Source of the DNA: Trissonchulus latispiculum
Taxonomy: Eukaryota > Nematoda > Enoplea > Enoplida > Ironidae
DNA: 64,000 nt
Direction: 5' to 3'
Assembly (NCBI GenBank): GCA_030248195.1
Contig: JASAND010023837.1
Span: 27,550-91,549, forward strand
The translations under genes were made by a program, and so were the position numbers. The notes under the pieces are model-generated. The model searched no databases and was not told the DNA's origin. It was given only the letters and a program-made list of their open reading frames with translations. Shown one piece after another: positions 23,516-35,000 of this stretch. How positions within the stretch are numbered: the first letter of the stretch is position 1; every line of letters starts with the position of its first letter.

Positions 23516-23530
23516 TGGCGACCGTGAGAT
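23516..23530 (+). promoter_or_regulatory. Primer-binding site
   Basis: TGGCGACCGTGAGAT, just inside the 5' LTR. The TGG start fits the complement of a tRNA CCA end. Confidence 0.65.
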
Positions 23531-23537
23531 GCGGTAA

Positions 23538-26500
23538 ATGCCTATTTCTTCGCCTCCTTATACTCGTGCCAGATCAAAACAGTTAGCGGAAAAAGTTTTT
23601 CTTTTTGAAAATTTGCCTGTTTTTCAGACCCCAGAAGTTGACAAAAGTTTTCGGATGTCTCAGCCTGCCACGTCCGGATTGGGGGGCGGGGTGGATCACC
23701 CCCAACCCAGTACCAGTACGGGGGTCGGGGTGACTCCTCGTCCATCATTGACTGGGGTGGGTCGGGGCTCGCTCCGTCCCTCCCCAGTGGCCCCTACTCC
23801 CAGTTCCACTGCCGTAAATGTGCAAATTTCCCAAAGTTCAGGTGTGGGACGGGGGAGGTCCCCCGGCCCCCACTATTCGTCACAACTGGGTCAGCGCCCT
23901 GTGGGGGCTGTACCCGGATCAAATGTTCAGTCTATTGGTGGGGGAGGCTATAGTGCTATGCTACAGCAAAGTTGGGGGGGTCCGTTGGTTGCTGTTGCAG
24001 AACAGTCACCTGTGCCAGATGGGGGGTTCCTCCCCCCACGAGTGTGGGTACTCTCTCCCAAGAAAATGTCGTTCGACAGACGGGTAATTTTATTGAAAAT
24101 TCATCTGAAACCTCCGTCCAAGCTGTGGTTGGGGTGGGTTCTCAAACTGTGTCCCGTTTTGCTCTGTCGGCCCCATTGTCGGCAGATATTTGTGACTCGG
24201 ATTTTCTGGCTGGGAGGGCTTTTCCCGTGGGGGGAGGGGGCTTTGCCTCTGCCTCCGATGGTACCGTTGTGCAGGCTGGAGTAGGTGGGGGGCAGATTCA
24301 AAATCAAAATTTCGCCCAGTCCTCCGCTCTCGCGACCTCGCAGTCCTCCAAAGAAAGGTTCATTGACAGTGCCTACCAGAGGGTTTTGAATCCCAACCAA
24401 AATTTTGGGGGCCCCCAGGGGTACCTCCCTGGCTTGCCTAGCACGGTGGCGGATACGCATCTGATACCTTTGGGTTATGCGGGGACGATTTATACTCATT
24501 CAGTCCCTTTGAATCAGCCTGTGGGAAGAAATGTCCCCCAGGAAATTCCATCAGATTATGCCTCTCCCCAGGCCCAAATTTCAGAACCGACTCCCCTTCC
24601 AGTGATGTCTGGCGGACAAATTGATCCAAATTTGGTCATGATCCGGACCTCGGACCCGCAAGAACAGGACCAGAAAAATTGTTCACATGGCGCAGTCAGC
24701 ATTCCTGGTCCGTGTCTTCCGCCCTCCCCTGATGATGTGTATCCTGTCGTCCCTGATCCTGTTACCCTAAATCCTCCTCTGGTCTCTCCCGAATATTATA
24801 CCCAGGATTATACGTGTGATTTTGTTGCTCAGCATGCTATGGCCACCCCTGGCCCGGGGTCCTCGGTCCCTGTGCGGGCCCAGAACCCGGTTCGGATCCC
24901 GGTTGTGGGTGACGGCCAGGGACTGGGAGGAGCCTACCAGGGGCAGGCAAGGCCATCGGTTCAAAATTTGGAGCAAAATTCTGGAATGTCGCAGAATCAG
25001 CCTGCTAGGTTCGCTTATCCACAGCAGCGACCTGTTTTACAGCCAGGTATTTCACAGGACCAGATGACGAGTCCTCTGCCCCCACCATCTGTTCAAGCTT
25101 CAGTAAGACATCCGGTCCCTCGTCTGACGGCTGCTCCGCCCCCCAGTCCTCCAAATCCTGTTTCGGTACTAAAAGTCGCCCCCCAACCGTTTCTTGCGAC
25201 GCAAACTTATGTTCAACATCCAACTTCTTCTACCCTGCAGGCTACAGATGCGTCGGTGGCAAAGCATGATGCTTCTCTATACAGAATGTATATTGATATT
25301 CTACGTGATATTCCCAGATTTGACCCGGACAGGATGTACTTGGAGGAATGGCTCCCAAATTTCAAATCTGCAGCAACAATTCACAGGATTCCATCTGAAC
25401 AGTGGGCAAGGTTGCTGTTCAACAAGTTGACGGGAAAGGCCCTGATCTATGCCTCCCGCTGCGGACCTGAAGTTGCTGACACTTTTGAAGGATTTGTCAA
25501 CCTGTTGAAGTCCCAATTTCCACGACCACAATTGTCAATTCGGGACAGGTACGTATCTTTTGCTAGAAGGGTCCAGCGTCACGGGGAGTCGGTTCGCAGA
25601 TATATTTCCGAACTACAGGCACAAGCTATTTCAATTTGGCCAGATGATGCTCTGGAACGCCAACAACAGTGCGTCCAGCAACTTTTTGCGGGAATTACGG
25701 ATAAAACGTATATTAGTGCCTTGGCTCCACTTTTTATTGACCACGCTCCAACTATGGATCAGATCTTACGTATCATTGATAAATTGGACTCCAGGAACTC
25801 AAAACCCGATGATGAGGACAGTTTGTGCTATTCCATGCCTCTATATCAGGTATCGGCGGACGACATGGTTCAAAACGATTCCAATCCAAATTCCAAGCCT
25901 GCCGTGGAAAAACCCAAGGATTTGGCGGGTGGAATCCGTATGGAGTTGCGGGAAATGCGCGATTGGGTGGAACAGCAGATCCGGGACCGGTTCAATCAGA
26001 TGGAAGAAGAACGAAAAAGGAGATTGGGCCCTGTTTGTAAGTTTTGTAAGAGGAAGGGGCACCCCCCAGAAAAATGTTGGGACAAATATCCTGAATTAGC
26101 CCCCCAGATTATAAAGTTCGCCCTTCACCTCGGGGGGTCAACTACGTGGGGGATGGGCCGTACGTATACCCCCAACAGTACCAGCTTGCACAGGGGTATT
26201 ATCAGCCGCCCGTTCAGGCAACCTATTATGAACAGCCTACATACGTATATACTCAGGCTCAGGCTGCCCCACAGGTGGTTCAGCAAGCCTCTCAACCGGC
26301 GATGGTCCCAGTCCAGCAGCCAATGCAGTATCAATATCAGGCTCCGGTGCCCCAGCAGGCGCCCCCACAGGCTCCTGCTCCCGCTCGGGCGCAGGCACCT
26401 GCGGTTGTGGCCTGCTCAAGAACACCGGTTCCACTCGTACAACAGTCGGCTGTTCAGGTTGCTCCGGTTCAGGCGGGTCCCCCAGTTTCATTTTCGGGTT

Positions 26501-28007
26501 TTATTCAGGGTCCCACTCAAAGTCCGACTGTTTCAACTGTCCAAATTTCTGAACCTGCTCCTGTTCAACAAAATCAAGCTCCGGTACGAACTCAAGTCCC
26601 GGTGCAAAGTGTACCTTCCCAGGAGCAGGTTATGCAAATTTTGTCCCCATTTCATGTTGGTATGATTGAAGCTATTCCTACTCCTCCTACCCAAACATCT
26701 GCAATATCTGCCCAAACACCTGCGATATCAACCCAAACCTATGCCCATGTGATCGGAATAGAATCGCTTTCTGATAAGTCTACGGTACAGGACAGGTTCG
26801 TACATTTGTTTTATGCTGCGACACGGAACGTGGTCAAATTGGCTTCTATCCATACGGCTGCCATCACGTTTATGGTTTATGCCTTTTTATGGTTTATGTT
26901 TTTCTTTACTCGAAAATCTCTGTATTTTCAAGATCAAAAGGAGACAGGAATTTTGCATTCACTGCTATCTCCTGAAGAGATTTGTACCGATTGGTTTTCG
27001 AGTCCAAAATCGCAGTCGGCGGCAGTAATGGAAATTGATGTAGATGTCTCCCCAGCGTCGGAGATTGTCGGGTCGGTCGTACCTGTGATTGATTACTGGC
27101 CTCATGATACACAATTTTCGGACCCACTGGTGGTCTCTCAGGCACGTGCAAATTTGTATCCCCTGCGACATGAAATGACTTTCGCGGTGGATGAAAATTT
27201 GCGGGAACCCCTATCTCGTGTAGAGCCAACATTCGACATATACGTACTTGAAAACTTGCTTGAAAATGATATTATTTTTCACTCAGAAGAGCCTGAAAAT
27301 ATGGTTGAGGATTCTGAAGTGTTTTCGCATTTTGCAGATAATGATGAACAGTCCGAAGAAAATGGGTTTTTTCTGCAGATCCTTCAAATTGTCCAAAAGA
27401 GGGCGTCGCCCCCCCCCTAAAGAGGGGGTAGGTGAAGAGGGTGAATTTGAACAGGGGGAACAGCCTCTTGAGATGGTATTGGGAAGTGCTGCCCTAAAGG
27501 GTTTTTCTTCTCCCCCTGACCCGGAAAAATGTCTGAAAGAGGGGGTCGCCCCCCCTAAAGAGGGGGTAAGCCCTCTAGTGCCTGAGATTACAACCCAGCC
27601 ATTAAGTATTGTTTGGTTAGAGAGGGTGAACTCGCCCCCTCCCCCCACATTTTCTACTCTTTTACCGCTGGTTCCGGTGGGTTTTGCCGGGAGTGTGGAT
27701 TTTTGGGTCCGGGGTACGCAGGAAGGTCAGTCCTCTCTCCTATCAGCGGGGGTTCGATCGGAACCTCTGCAAGAGGCTCTTTGTGGGAAGTTGTCCCAAG
27801 GAGGACCGGATTTGGATTCTGGTCTGTCCGAGGGGGGGCTTCCCCGAAGAGTCGCCCTGTGGCACACCGGAGGTGGACTTTGGTGTGCCTGTGGGAATTC
27901 CAGGAGAGACGACTGGCAAAACCGAGCAGCCGGTGGAGGAGACAGCCAACGATTCCCCACAAAAGTTCAAATGGGTTGGAAAATCGTCTGAAACCTTTCT
28001 ATCATAA
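23538..28007 (+). pseudogene. Gag-like polyprotein frame with frame breaks at homopolymers
   Basis: A start codon lies 8 bp after the primer site. The coding sense continues for about 1490 codons but changes frame near four mononucleotide runs: G6/C6 at 24021-24037, C6 at 26100-26105, C9 at 27409-27417 and G7 at 27832-27838. The order is: a Pro/Gly/Ser-rich N-terminal third; a retrotransposon Gag core at about 25260-25800 (WLPNFKSAATIHRIP, LLFNKLTGKA, SVRRYISELQAQA); a CCHC zinc knuckle CKFCKRKGHPPEKC (26036-26077); a Gln/Pro-rich region; one hydrophobic segment AAITFMVYAFLWFMFFF (26857-26907); and an acidic C-terminal part. The hydrophobic segment is unusual for Gag. No enzyme domain follows. 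Confidence 0.75.
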
Positions 28008-31000
28008 TACTTAATTTACCCTTTTCTCTCCCTGTCCCAATATTGTTGTATTGTTGTATAATGTTGTGTTGGTCATTTGCTACCTGCGAATTTCGGCAAA
28101 ATTTAGACTTTAGTGCATTTTTTAGCAAATTTTCTCGAATTTTAATTCATTCAAATTTTCTAAATTTTTTTAACTAGGCATACAATTTGCCTTATTTCCT
28201 TGCATCTAAACTCAAATTTGTTTTTTCTTGAGTTCCTCGTAAAATACGAGTTGTGCAAAAATCCTTGAATTTTTAACAGGTATAGATAAAAAATCGTCTT
28301 CTTTCCTTGAATTTGCATTTAAGTTATTTTTCCTCAAATTTTGTTAAAAAGCTCCTTTGCATTTTGTAGTACTCTCTACAACGCGTTGCCTGTATACGTA
28401 TGTTGTACTGTGTGTTTTTCTTGTTTTAGCTGATATTTTTTCTTCTATTTTAGCATTTTGGCCGTTTGGAGAAAATCCTAGCACTTTATACGTATATAAC
28501 TGATCTCACCTTTTGTGTTTTTAACTGCCACTAACGTTCTTTTGTTTAGGCGCTTGGTTTAATTTCTGTTATCTCTGGTTGCTTGGTCCTCCAGCTTTCA
28601 ATTTAGGCCCGTGGGCCGTGTCAATTCGGTTTGGACTTTGGGTGAGGTCTACTGGTGCTGTGGTGGGGTCACTTGCCCCACTATTCGGATATTTTGGACT
28701 CTCCCTATTGGACTGGTTTGGACGGCGCTAATCCGCCGTAGAAATTAGGTTATCTGCTGGTATTTTGTATACGTAAAATATGTGAGTATAATGGAACATC
28801 CAACGGATATCAGGAGTCTCTGAGCAGTTATGCTCAACATTTCTTGGTTGAACTTTTGATTTTTCTTGATTTCGGGGTTGTCTTAAAATTTCTATGAATT
28901 TTGCCAGTATGAGCGACAGAAAACGTCGTCGAAAGTCTCCCAATTCCAGGAAGTCTTTTGGGTCTCTTTTGGGGGGTGTTACGTGGAATAGGGGCGTCTC
29001 TTAGCAGAGCCGGCGTTGATGTTTTGTTGTTGTAGGGGTGGTGTTTTTGGCCCAAAAAAGGGGGGCTGTGAACCTTGGTGATGTTTTTTTTAATTTCTTT
29101 TCACATTTTTACAAGTTTTTATCTTGTAGTTTTAGGAGTTTCTGGATGGCCCCAGGGGGTTGGATGTGATTAAGATAAAGATTTTGCTGTTTTTCATGAT
29201 CCTCTGTTCATATTTTGAAATGCTATGTGAAAGTACGTATGCCACTTTGCGGGTTTTGTTTCTTGGATTAGACTGCAAGCTTTGATAATTTTATTGATTT
29301 TTCTTGCTTGTAAAATTCCTTAAAAGTTGCGTAAAACCTTGTTAGTGATTATTAGGGGGCGTACATGTGTGGGTGGTTGCTCACCTCAGTCCAGCTGTTT
29401 ATTTCCGGAACCTCCTACATTTTGATCTCAAACTCAATTTTTACCTTAATTTACTTTTTGGTCTTTTTGTTTTAACGCAAACTCTGTTCACATACGTATA
29501 GGCAACAGTTTTGGGAGTACTTTTATATTTTTCTCCCGCCTCTCGTGTAGTGCTGTGATTACGATCCCAATCCCCAGATTAGGATTCTGAGGAGCGTGGA
29601 GAATAACATGCAGCACTTACACAAAGATTCCGTAGTTGTTTAGCCGCTTTTCCTTGATAGGGAACTGTCAGTGCTTCTCCCCCTGGGATTAGGATTCCTG
29701 GGGCAGGAAGCGCTGGCCGTTTCCCTCCTTAAATTCGTAGGTAGGGCTAGTATGTATGAAAGCTGGTAGTAGATATGTTATGTACTGTGGTTGTGGTTTT
29801 GTTGTTGTGATTCATGTATTGATGTGTACGTAGGTTGTTTTCTTTATTATGTTGGTTATCTTTGTTACTAATAAAAAGTACATTTATATTTGCATTTAGT
29901 TTGTGTGTGTATGTGCCCCGCCCATCCTCCCCAGTGAGCCTATGTTCCCTGCGTAGATTGGTGGTGCTTGCCAGGCTGTTTCCTTGGACGGGTGGAACAC
30001 CGGAGGTTCCGGTTGCTTGGTGTTGTAGTGCGGGTTCTGGCCTTGTTGGGCATGGTTCTACAGTTCTGGTCCCCGGGTGCTATCTGGTTTCTGGAGGGCT
30101 CTAGCCTCGTGGGGGGGGGGCGGCTCTCCAGGAGCATTGGTGGGACAGGTTGGTGATCTTCTGTGACCTTGTACCGGTGATTTGGGGTGCCTTGTGTGGC
30201 CAGCTCGGTGCGAGCTTTTAGAACTTGGTTGTGATTGGTGTCTGGCTTTGTGCCTTTTGGAACTGTTGGTGGCTTGTGGTGGAAGTGACGTTGGGTGGGC
30301 TGGTGCGTAGAAACGGCAGCGGTTGGCTAGGGGCGTGTCTGCCCATGTTTGACTGTGTTGGTTCCCAGAAGACTCTTGTAGTGGGACTAGGCTCGCTGTT
30401 ATTGTCCCTCGTTCCCCATGTGTATGTTGTGGTTTTGCTGATATTTATAATGTGGTGGGGGGGGAGAGTGTTTGTAGTTTGGGTTATGCGTAGGTAGGGG
30501 GGAGCCATGGGGTGAAATTTACGAAATTTTGATAAACATTGTTGCTCTTCTTACTTTTCCTTGAACGTCGGAGGTTTCGGATTTTCTTTAATTAGGGCGC
30601 CCGCTACCTTGGCTGGGCCATTGTATTGTTTTGTATTCCTTTTCTTTTTTCTACTACCAGCTGTAATTATGTTGTATTTTACTCATTTTATTCTTTTCGG
30701 GTTGCTAACTGTCTGGTTTGTGTTTCACTTTTCTGTTCTAAAAAAGAACACGATACTTTTTTCTTTCAAAAATTCTTTCTTTCAAAATTCTTGCCATCTT
30801 GTTTACTGCCATGTTTTGTCAGCATGAAACATTCGGTGCTGCTTTATATGCTGTGCTTTATCGCCAGTGTGCTTTATTATTTGAATCTACCTTTTTGAAT
30901 GGCATTGTTGATAGTCTATGTTGTCCGGTTCGTCTGTAGAGTAGTTATAAATCATTAGGTTACTTTCGTCTGAGGTTTGGGAAAATTTTTGTTTGATCAT

Positions 31001-31314
31001 AGTTGGCCTGTGTACATATCTGTCCGTTGCCGCTTTGCGGGTATATTTGTTGTTTGTGTGTGTCGTATGTTGTATGTTGTCAGTTGTCTTGTATGTCTTT
31101 GTTTCTTCTTTATCGGGGCAAGCACCGGTAGTGGGCCCGTGTGTGTGTTGTGGTGCCTTGTCCCATTGTCAGCCTCTGGAGAGGTTCTCCAGTGTAGTTT
31201 TACGGTGTGTCTCAAAATTCTAACACGCGTTTTACCAAACTAGTACCTACGATTTGTTCTTTAACCTAAATTTTATTTTACTAATTTGCGTACCGCGGCG
31301 TGGGCGCGCGGGCC
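28008..31314 (+). other. Non-coding 3' interior of the LTR element
   Basis: 3.3 kb, T/G-rich on this strand, with no open frame that resembles a known protein on either strand. By position it could hold packaging or structural RNA signals, but none is recognisable. Confidence 0.6.
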
Positions 31315-31324
31315 AAAGAGGGGG
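31315..31324 (+). promoter_or_regulatory. Polypurine tract
   Basis: AAAGAGGGGG, 5 bp before the 3' LTR. The usual position for plus-strand priming. Confidence 0.65.
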
Positions 31325-31329
31325 TAATT

Positions 31330-31788
31330 TGTGAAATATACGTTGAAAATGATGTTAATTCTGGGAATTATTTCATGAATGATAAAACTATTTTTGGAAC
31401 TTAGCTACTTCGGTAGTTTACAAAGATGGAGTCACTTAGTTGAAAGTTAAAGTTGGGTAGTCTTGGTTGGGAGTTATTGTTAGTTGGTTGGGTGTGCGGG
31501 TCCCAATATATGGTAGTGGCAGCTGAGACTTTATTGATAATTTTGTATGGTTTGTTGGCTGATTTTGAACATTTGGTCAAGTGATTTTGTACGTTTTGAT
31601 GAAAATGTTTGATAATAATTTCGTGTAAAATCAAGATTAAAGTATCGTGTTAATTTCGTTAGTTTTAATTAGGTTTTATCAGATAGGCACGAGGAGGAGC
31701 TGTAGGCATACACTACCGATTGTGAACCTGCAGTAAATTAGTCAAGTCTCTATTATTATCAGTACAGGCGACAACTACATTTTTTACA
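31330..31788 (+). repeat. 3' LTR
   Basis: 459 bp, matching the 5' LTR with scattered substitutions and small indels. Confidence 0.88.
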
Positions 31789-32611
31789 TTATAAGCCGAT
31801 TCTAAAATGCATCCTGTTTTTAGACACCCGATTCTAAACTCAGGATCCGCGTCTAAGTCGAATCCTGAACTTATAAGAAGATTCTGAAGCTGATCCTGAA
31901 GTTACGTGCCGATCCTGAACTCAGGAGCCACCCATGTGTCGGATCCTGAAGTTCTATGCCGATCCTGAAGCTGATTCTGAAGTTACAAGCCGATGCTGAA
32001 ATGGATCCTGTTTTTAGACACCCGATCCTGAACTCAGGATCCGCCCTTAGGCCGAATCCTGAACTTATAAGCCGATCCTGAAGTTACAAGCCGATCCTGA
32101 AATGGATCCTGTTTTTAGACACCCGATCCTGAACTCAGGATCCATCCCTGTGTCGGATCCTGAAGTTCTATGCCGATCCTGAAGCTGATCCTGAAGTTAC
32201 AAGCCGATCCTGAAATGGATCCTGTTTTTAGGGAGCCGATCCTGAACTAAGGATCCATCCCTGTGTCGGAACCTGAAGTTCTATGACGACCCTGAAGCTG
32301 ATCCTGAAGTTACAAGATCCTGAAATGGATCCTGTTTTTAGACACCCGATCCTGAACTCAGGATCCTCCCCTAAGTCGAATCCTGAACTTATAAGCCTAT
32401 CCTGACTCTGATCCTGAAGTTACAAGCCGATCCTGAAATGGATCCTGTTTTTAGACACCCGATCCTGAACTCAGGATCCACTACCAACCCGATCCTGAAG
32501 TTTTTAGCCGATCCTGAAATGGATCCTGTTTTTAGTCACCCGATCCTGATCCTGATCCTGAAATGTATCCTGATCCTGATCCTGATCCCGATCCTGGTTT
32601 TAGTCACCTCC
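31789..32611 (-). repeat. GGATC satellite array (right arm)
   Basis: The same units as the left arm but reverse-complemented: GATCCTGTTTTTAGACACCC recurs, with the 82-bp and 112-bp types mixed, and it closes with TGATCCTGATCC words and GGTTTTAGTCACCTCC, the mirror of 19333. It starts directly at the LTR edge. Confidence 0.9.
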
Positions 32612-32646
32612 ATAGCAATGTCCTATTCTTAGTCAAACCGTAGGTC

Positions 32647-33210
32647 GGTGATTCTTCCGTTCCGTATATTCACTATCTAAAGTATCTAACATTCACAAAA
32701 CTTAATCGATTGAGCTCAAATTTGGTATGGGTGCATTTGAACACTTTTCTGATTGATGCATGACTAAAATTTAAAATTTTAAAAATGAAGGTTTTTAGGT
32801 GACCAAGGGATACCAAAATTTTTTGTCTCCGATTTCGATGAAAAGCTGTATACAGTGGGTTTCGGGGTCGCTGAACATGAATCTGAAAACAGTTTTTCGA
32901 TCTTGCTTTTGGTTTGCTCAGTACAAGCTAAATATGTAAGGTTAATATTTAAGCCTACTTCTGGCTAACGAAAAACCGGTTTGATAAATTGTTTTCAAAA
33001 TCGTGTTTAGCGACCCTGAAAACCCCATATACAACTTTTCATCGTAATAGGAGGCAAAAATTGTTTGGTTCCCCTTGAAAAATTTAAAAACTTAAGTTTT
33101 TTATTTTTATTTATCAGAAATGTGTTCAAATGCATCCATACCAAATTTGAGCTCAATCGGTTAAGTTTTGCGAATTTTAGACACAGGTGTGCGTATACGG
33201 AGGAATCACC
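32647..33210. mobile_element. 564-bp palindrome (family P1 copy 2)
   Basis: Arms run from GGTGATTC to GAATCACC. The inner part shares GTCGCTGAACATGAATCTGA and TTTGCTCAGTACAAGCTAA with the palindrome at 9268. More divergent between arms than copy 1. Confidence 0.8.
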
Positions 33211-34740
33211 AAGAAGAAAAACTGAAAACCAACTAAAAAAGTTGAGTGACAGATTTTGACAAAAATTTAAGTTTCGTAGCAAGAAAAGGTCCATTCCTTT
33301 TTCCTAATGAATTTATAAACTGTAATATTGTTGTTTAACGCACTAATTCATATTGTAACTTCATGTTGGATACAAACTCCTTCTAACCTCCGTTGCTCAG
33401 TTGACAGGGACTAATTTTGCCTCAACGAGGCTTGTCTATCTCAACAAGGCTTATCTCTTGTACTTACTTACTTCTGCCCGTGAAATTATATAAACCAACT
33501 AATTAAATTCACAACTATAATATTTTAGGTTTGCGTTTCAGGTGCGGACCAGACCGACAATCCAAATTCTAAAACTTTGATTCTCGAGCTCACGTTGAAC
33601 TCAATAGAATGCAGATTGTAAGCAAAGTGGGGTTGTAAACGTTGTATCGATCGCTGAAGCCTAAATTTCCTGAGTTTTCAGTATATTCTTCAGATATATA
33701 CCAAACTTCGACACTAAATGGAGACGATCGGTATTTACTTTTGGAGGCAGCTACTAGGCAAATCACAGTGGAAGTGGGTGTCGCTGTTCAAGCCTGTGAT
33801 TGTATTTCCCAGAATTCATCTACCGTAGTTATAGCTTAGCTAGCTGCCCATTTTATGGTTGCAATGTTTGTCCGTGGATTGAGATTGAGAATAATCTTGA
33901 GAGATAATTCTCGAGAGAGGATTAGCTGCGTTCATTTTCTCATTAAAAGTTTAGATCTTTATTCCTGATAATGAAGTGTTAGCTTTGTAGAAAAGGAGGA
34001 GGGTTTTAACCCGTGCTTATTGGGTGATAAAGGTAGGACCTCAATGATGGGCCATTAATCTACTAAACTGATTAAACCTGAAACAGACCGGCTGCTCTGC
34101 TAGCGGATCACGCTATTTTCCCCATTTTCGCCTAATTAGGACATCGAAACGTCGCACGCAACTCTGAGGAGAACAGACTTTAAAATCCAAATAGATATTC
34201 ATATTGGACCTTTTCATGTTTGATCAGTTTAGGTACACGCACATCCTTAAGGCACAGATCCTTCAGAGAGGACCCGTTCCTGCCTACCTACCTTGAATCT
34301 ATCTCCTTTCTGGCCTAGGCTCGCTAGACAGACTGTTTTGCATAACAGGTTGTATCTGTGGGGCAAACTATCATTTCAATCTAAAGGTAAGTAGCAAATA
34401 AATATAAAACCTTGTTAAGCTTAATTTGTTGAAGCTCAACTGTGTATATTCAGTTTGGATTGACTGTCGCCAGTAGTGGGCATTGGGCAACTGAAATATA
34501 AAGCAGACTTTAAATGTGTTAAAAATATACGAAATTATGATGATAATAATAACTGAGAAAAAAACGAGAAGGATCCTTTCAACTAATCCTCCCCCCCCCC
34601 AAAAGATCCACTTAAAGTAGTCGCATGTGTAGTATACAGAAATGGCACAGGCAGGAGATATTTCTGATCAATGTGTTAACAAACAACTAAACATTTTGAA
34701 ATTTTGAATTCTACATAATCTTGAATTTTAAAAGTATTTA
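33211..34740. other. Intergenic stretch, no gene supported
   Basis: AT-rich. A 65-codon open frame at 33642-33839 has no recognisable similarity and no splice context. A small hairpin (TTGAGAGATAATTCTCGAGAG) lies near 33897. Confidence 0.4.
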
Positions 34741-34754
34741 AAGTTGACTTTGTC

Positions 34755-35000
34755 ATGTCTCGAAAGAGAGGACCAGGGGAATCCAAACAATTTTTGTCTT
34801 CGATTTTGCTAAAAAGTTGCAGAAAGGGGTTCTATGGGTCGCTAAACACGAATCTTATGTCCGTTTTTCGATTAAATTTTTTCGTTTGCTCAGTGTAAGC
34901 TTTCAACTTATGCTTACAACATAAGCTAACTAAAGCTAACAAGCTAACGAAAGTCTGAATCGAAAACCTACAGATTCGTGCTCAGCACCCCTAAGAACCT
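34755..35000. mobile_element. Partial palindrome (family P1 copy 3)
   Basis: The left arm and centre resemble copies 1 and 2 (GGGTCGCTAAACACGAATCT, CGTTTGCTCAGTGTAAGC). The right arm ends after GATTCGTGCTCAGCACCCCTAAGAACC, so the element is truncated. Confidence 0.7.

Larger units (their letters stand above)
23052..31788 (+). mobile_element. LTR retrotransposon with Gag-like frame, no pol (8.7 kb)
   Basis: Two LTRs (23052-23511 and 31330-31788) begin TGTGAAATAT, end TTTTTACA and are about 90% alike. A primer-binding-like site TGGCGACCGTGAGAT starts 4 bp after the 5' LTR (23516). This resembles the tRNA-Arg type described for mdg1/412 elements. A polypurine tract AAAGAGGGGG (31315-31324) precedes the 3' LTR. 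The internal part has one long Gag-like frame (23538-28007) and then 3.3 kb without coding. No protease, reverse transcriptase, RNase H or integrase motif is visible. This architecture matches non-autonomous TR-GAG elements. A clear 5-bp target duplication was not found. Confidence 0.85.
19333..32611. mobile_element. Large foldback-like element with GGATC satellite arms (about 13.3 kb with nested insertions)
   Basis: The left end GGAGGTGACTAAAACCAGG and the complement of the right end are identical and continue as inverted GGATC/TGATCC arrays. The flanks ATCACAATG (19324-19332) and ATAGCAATG (32612-32620) agree at 7 of 9, suggesting a 9-bp target duplication. Long satellite-like inverted arms with 9-bp duplications are known from Drosophila FB elements, often grouped with Mutator-like transposons. 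The left arm is split by the element at 19498-21739, and an LTR element lies between the arms. I see no transposase, so it is non-autonomous. Confidence 0.7.

Noticed and set aside
24101..24499. 132-codon frame on the minus strand
   Set aside because: Shadow of the Gag-like frame in Pro/Gly-rich sequence.
28008..31314. A hidden pol gene in the LTR element
   Set aside because: I searched all frames by eye for reverse transcriptase (YxDD), protease (DTG) and integrase (HHCC, DDE) motifs and saw none.
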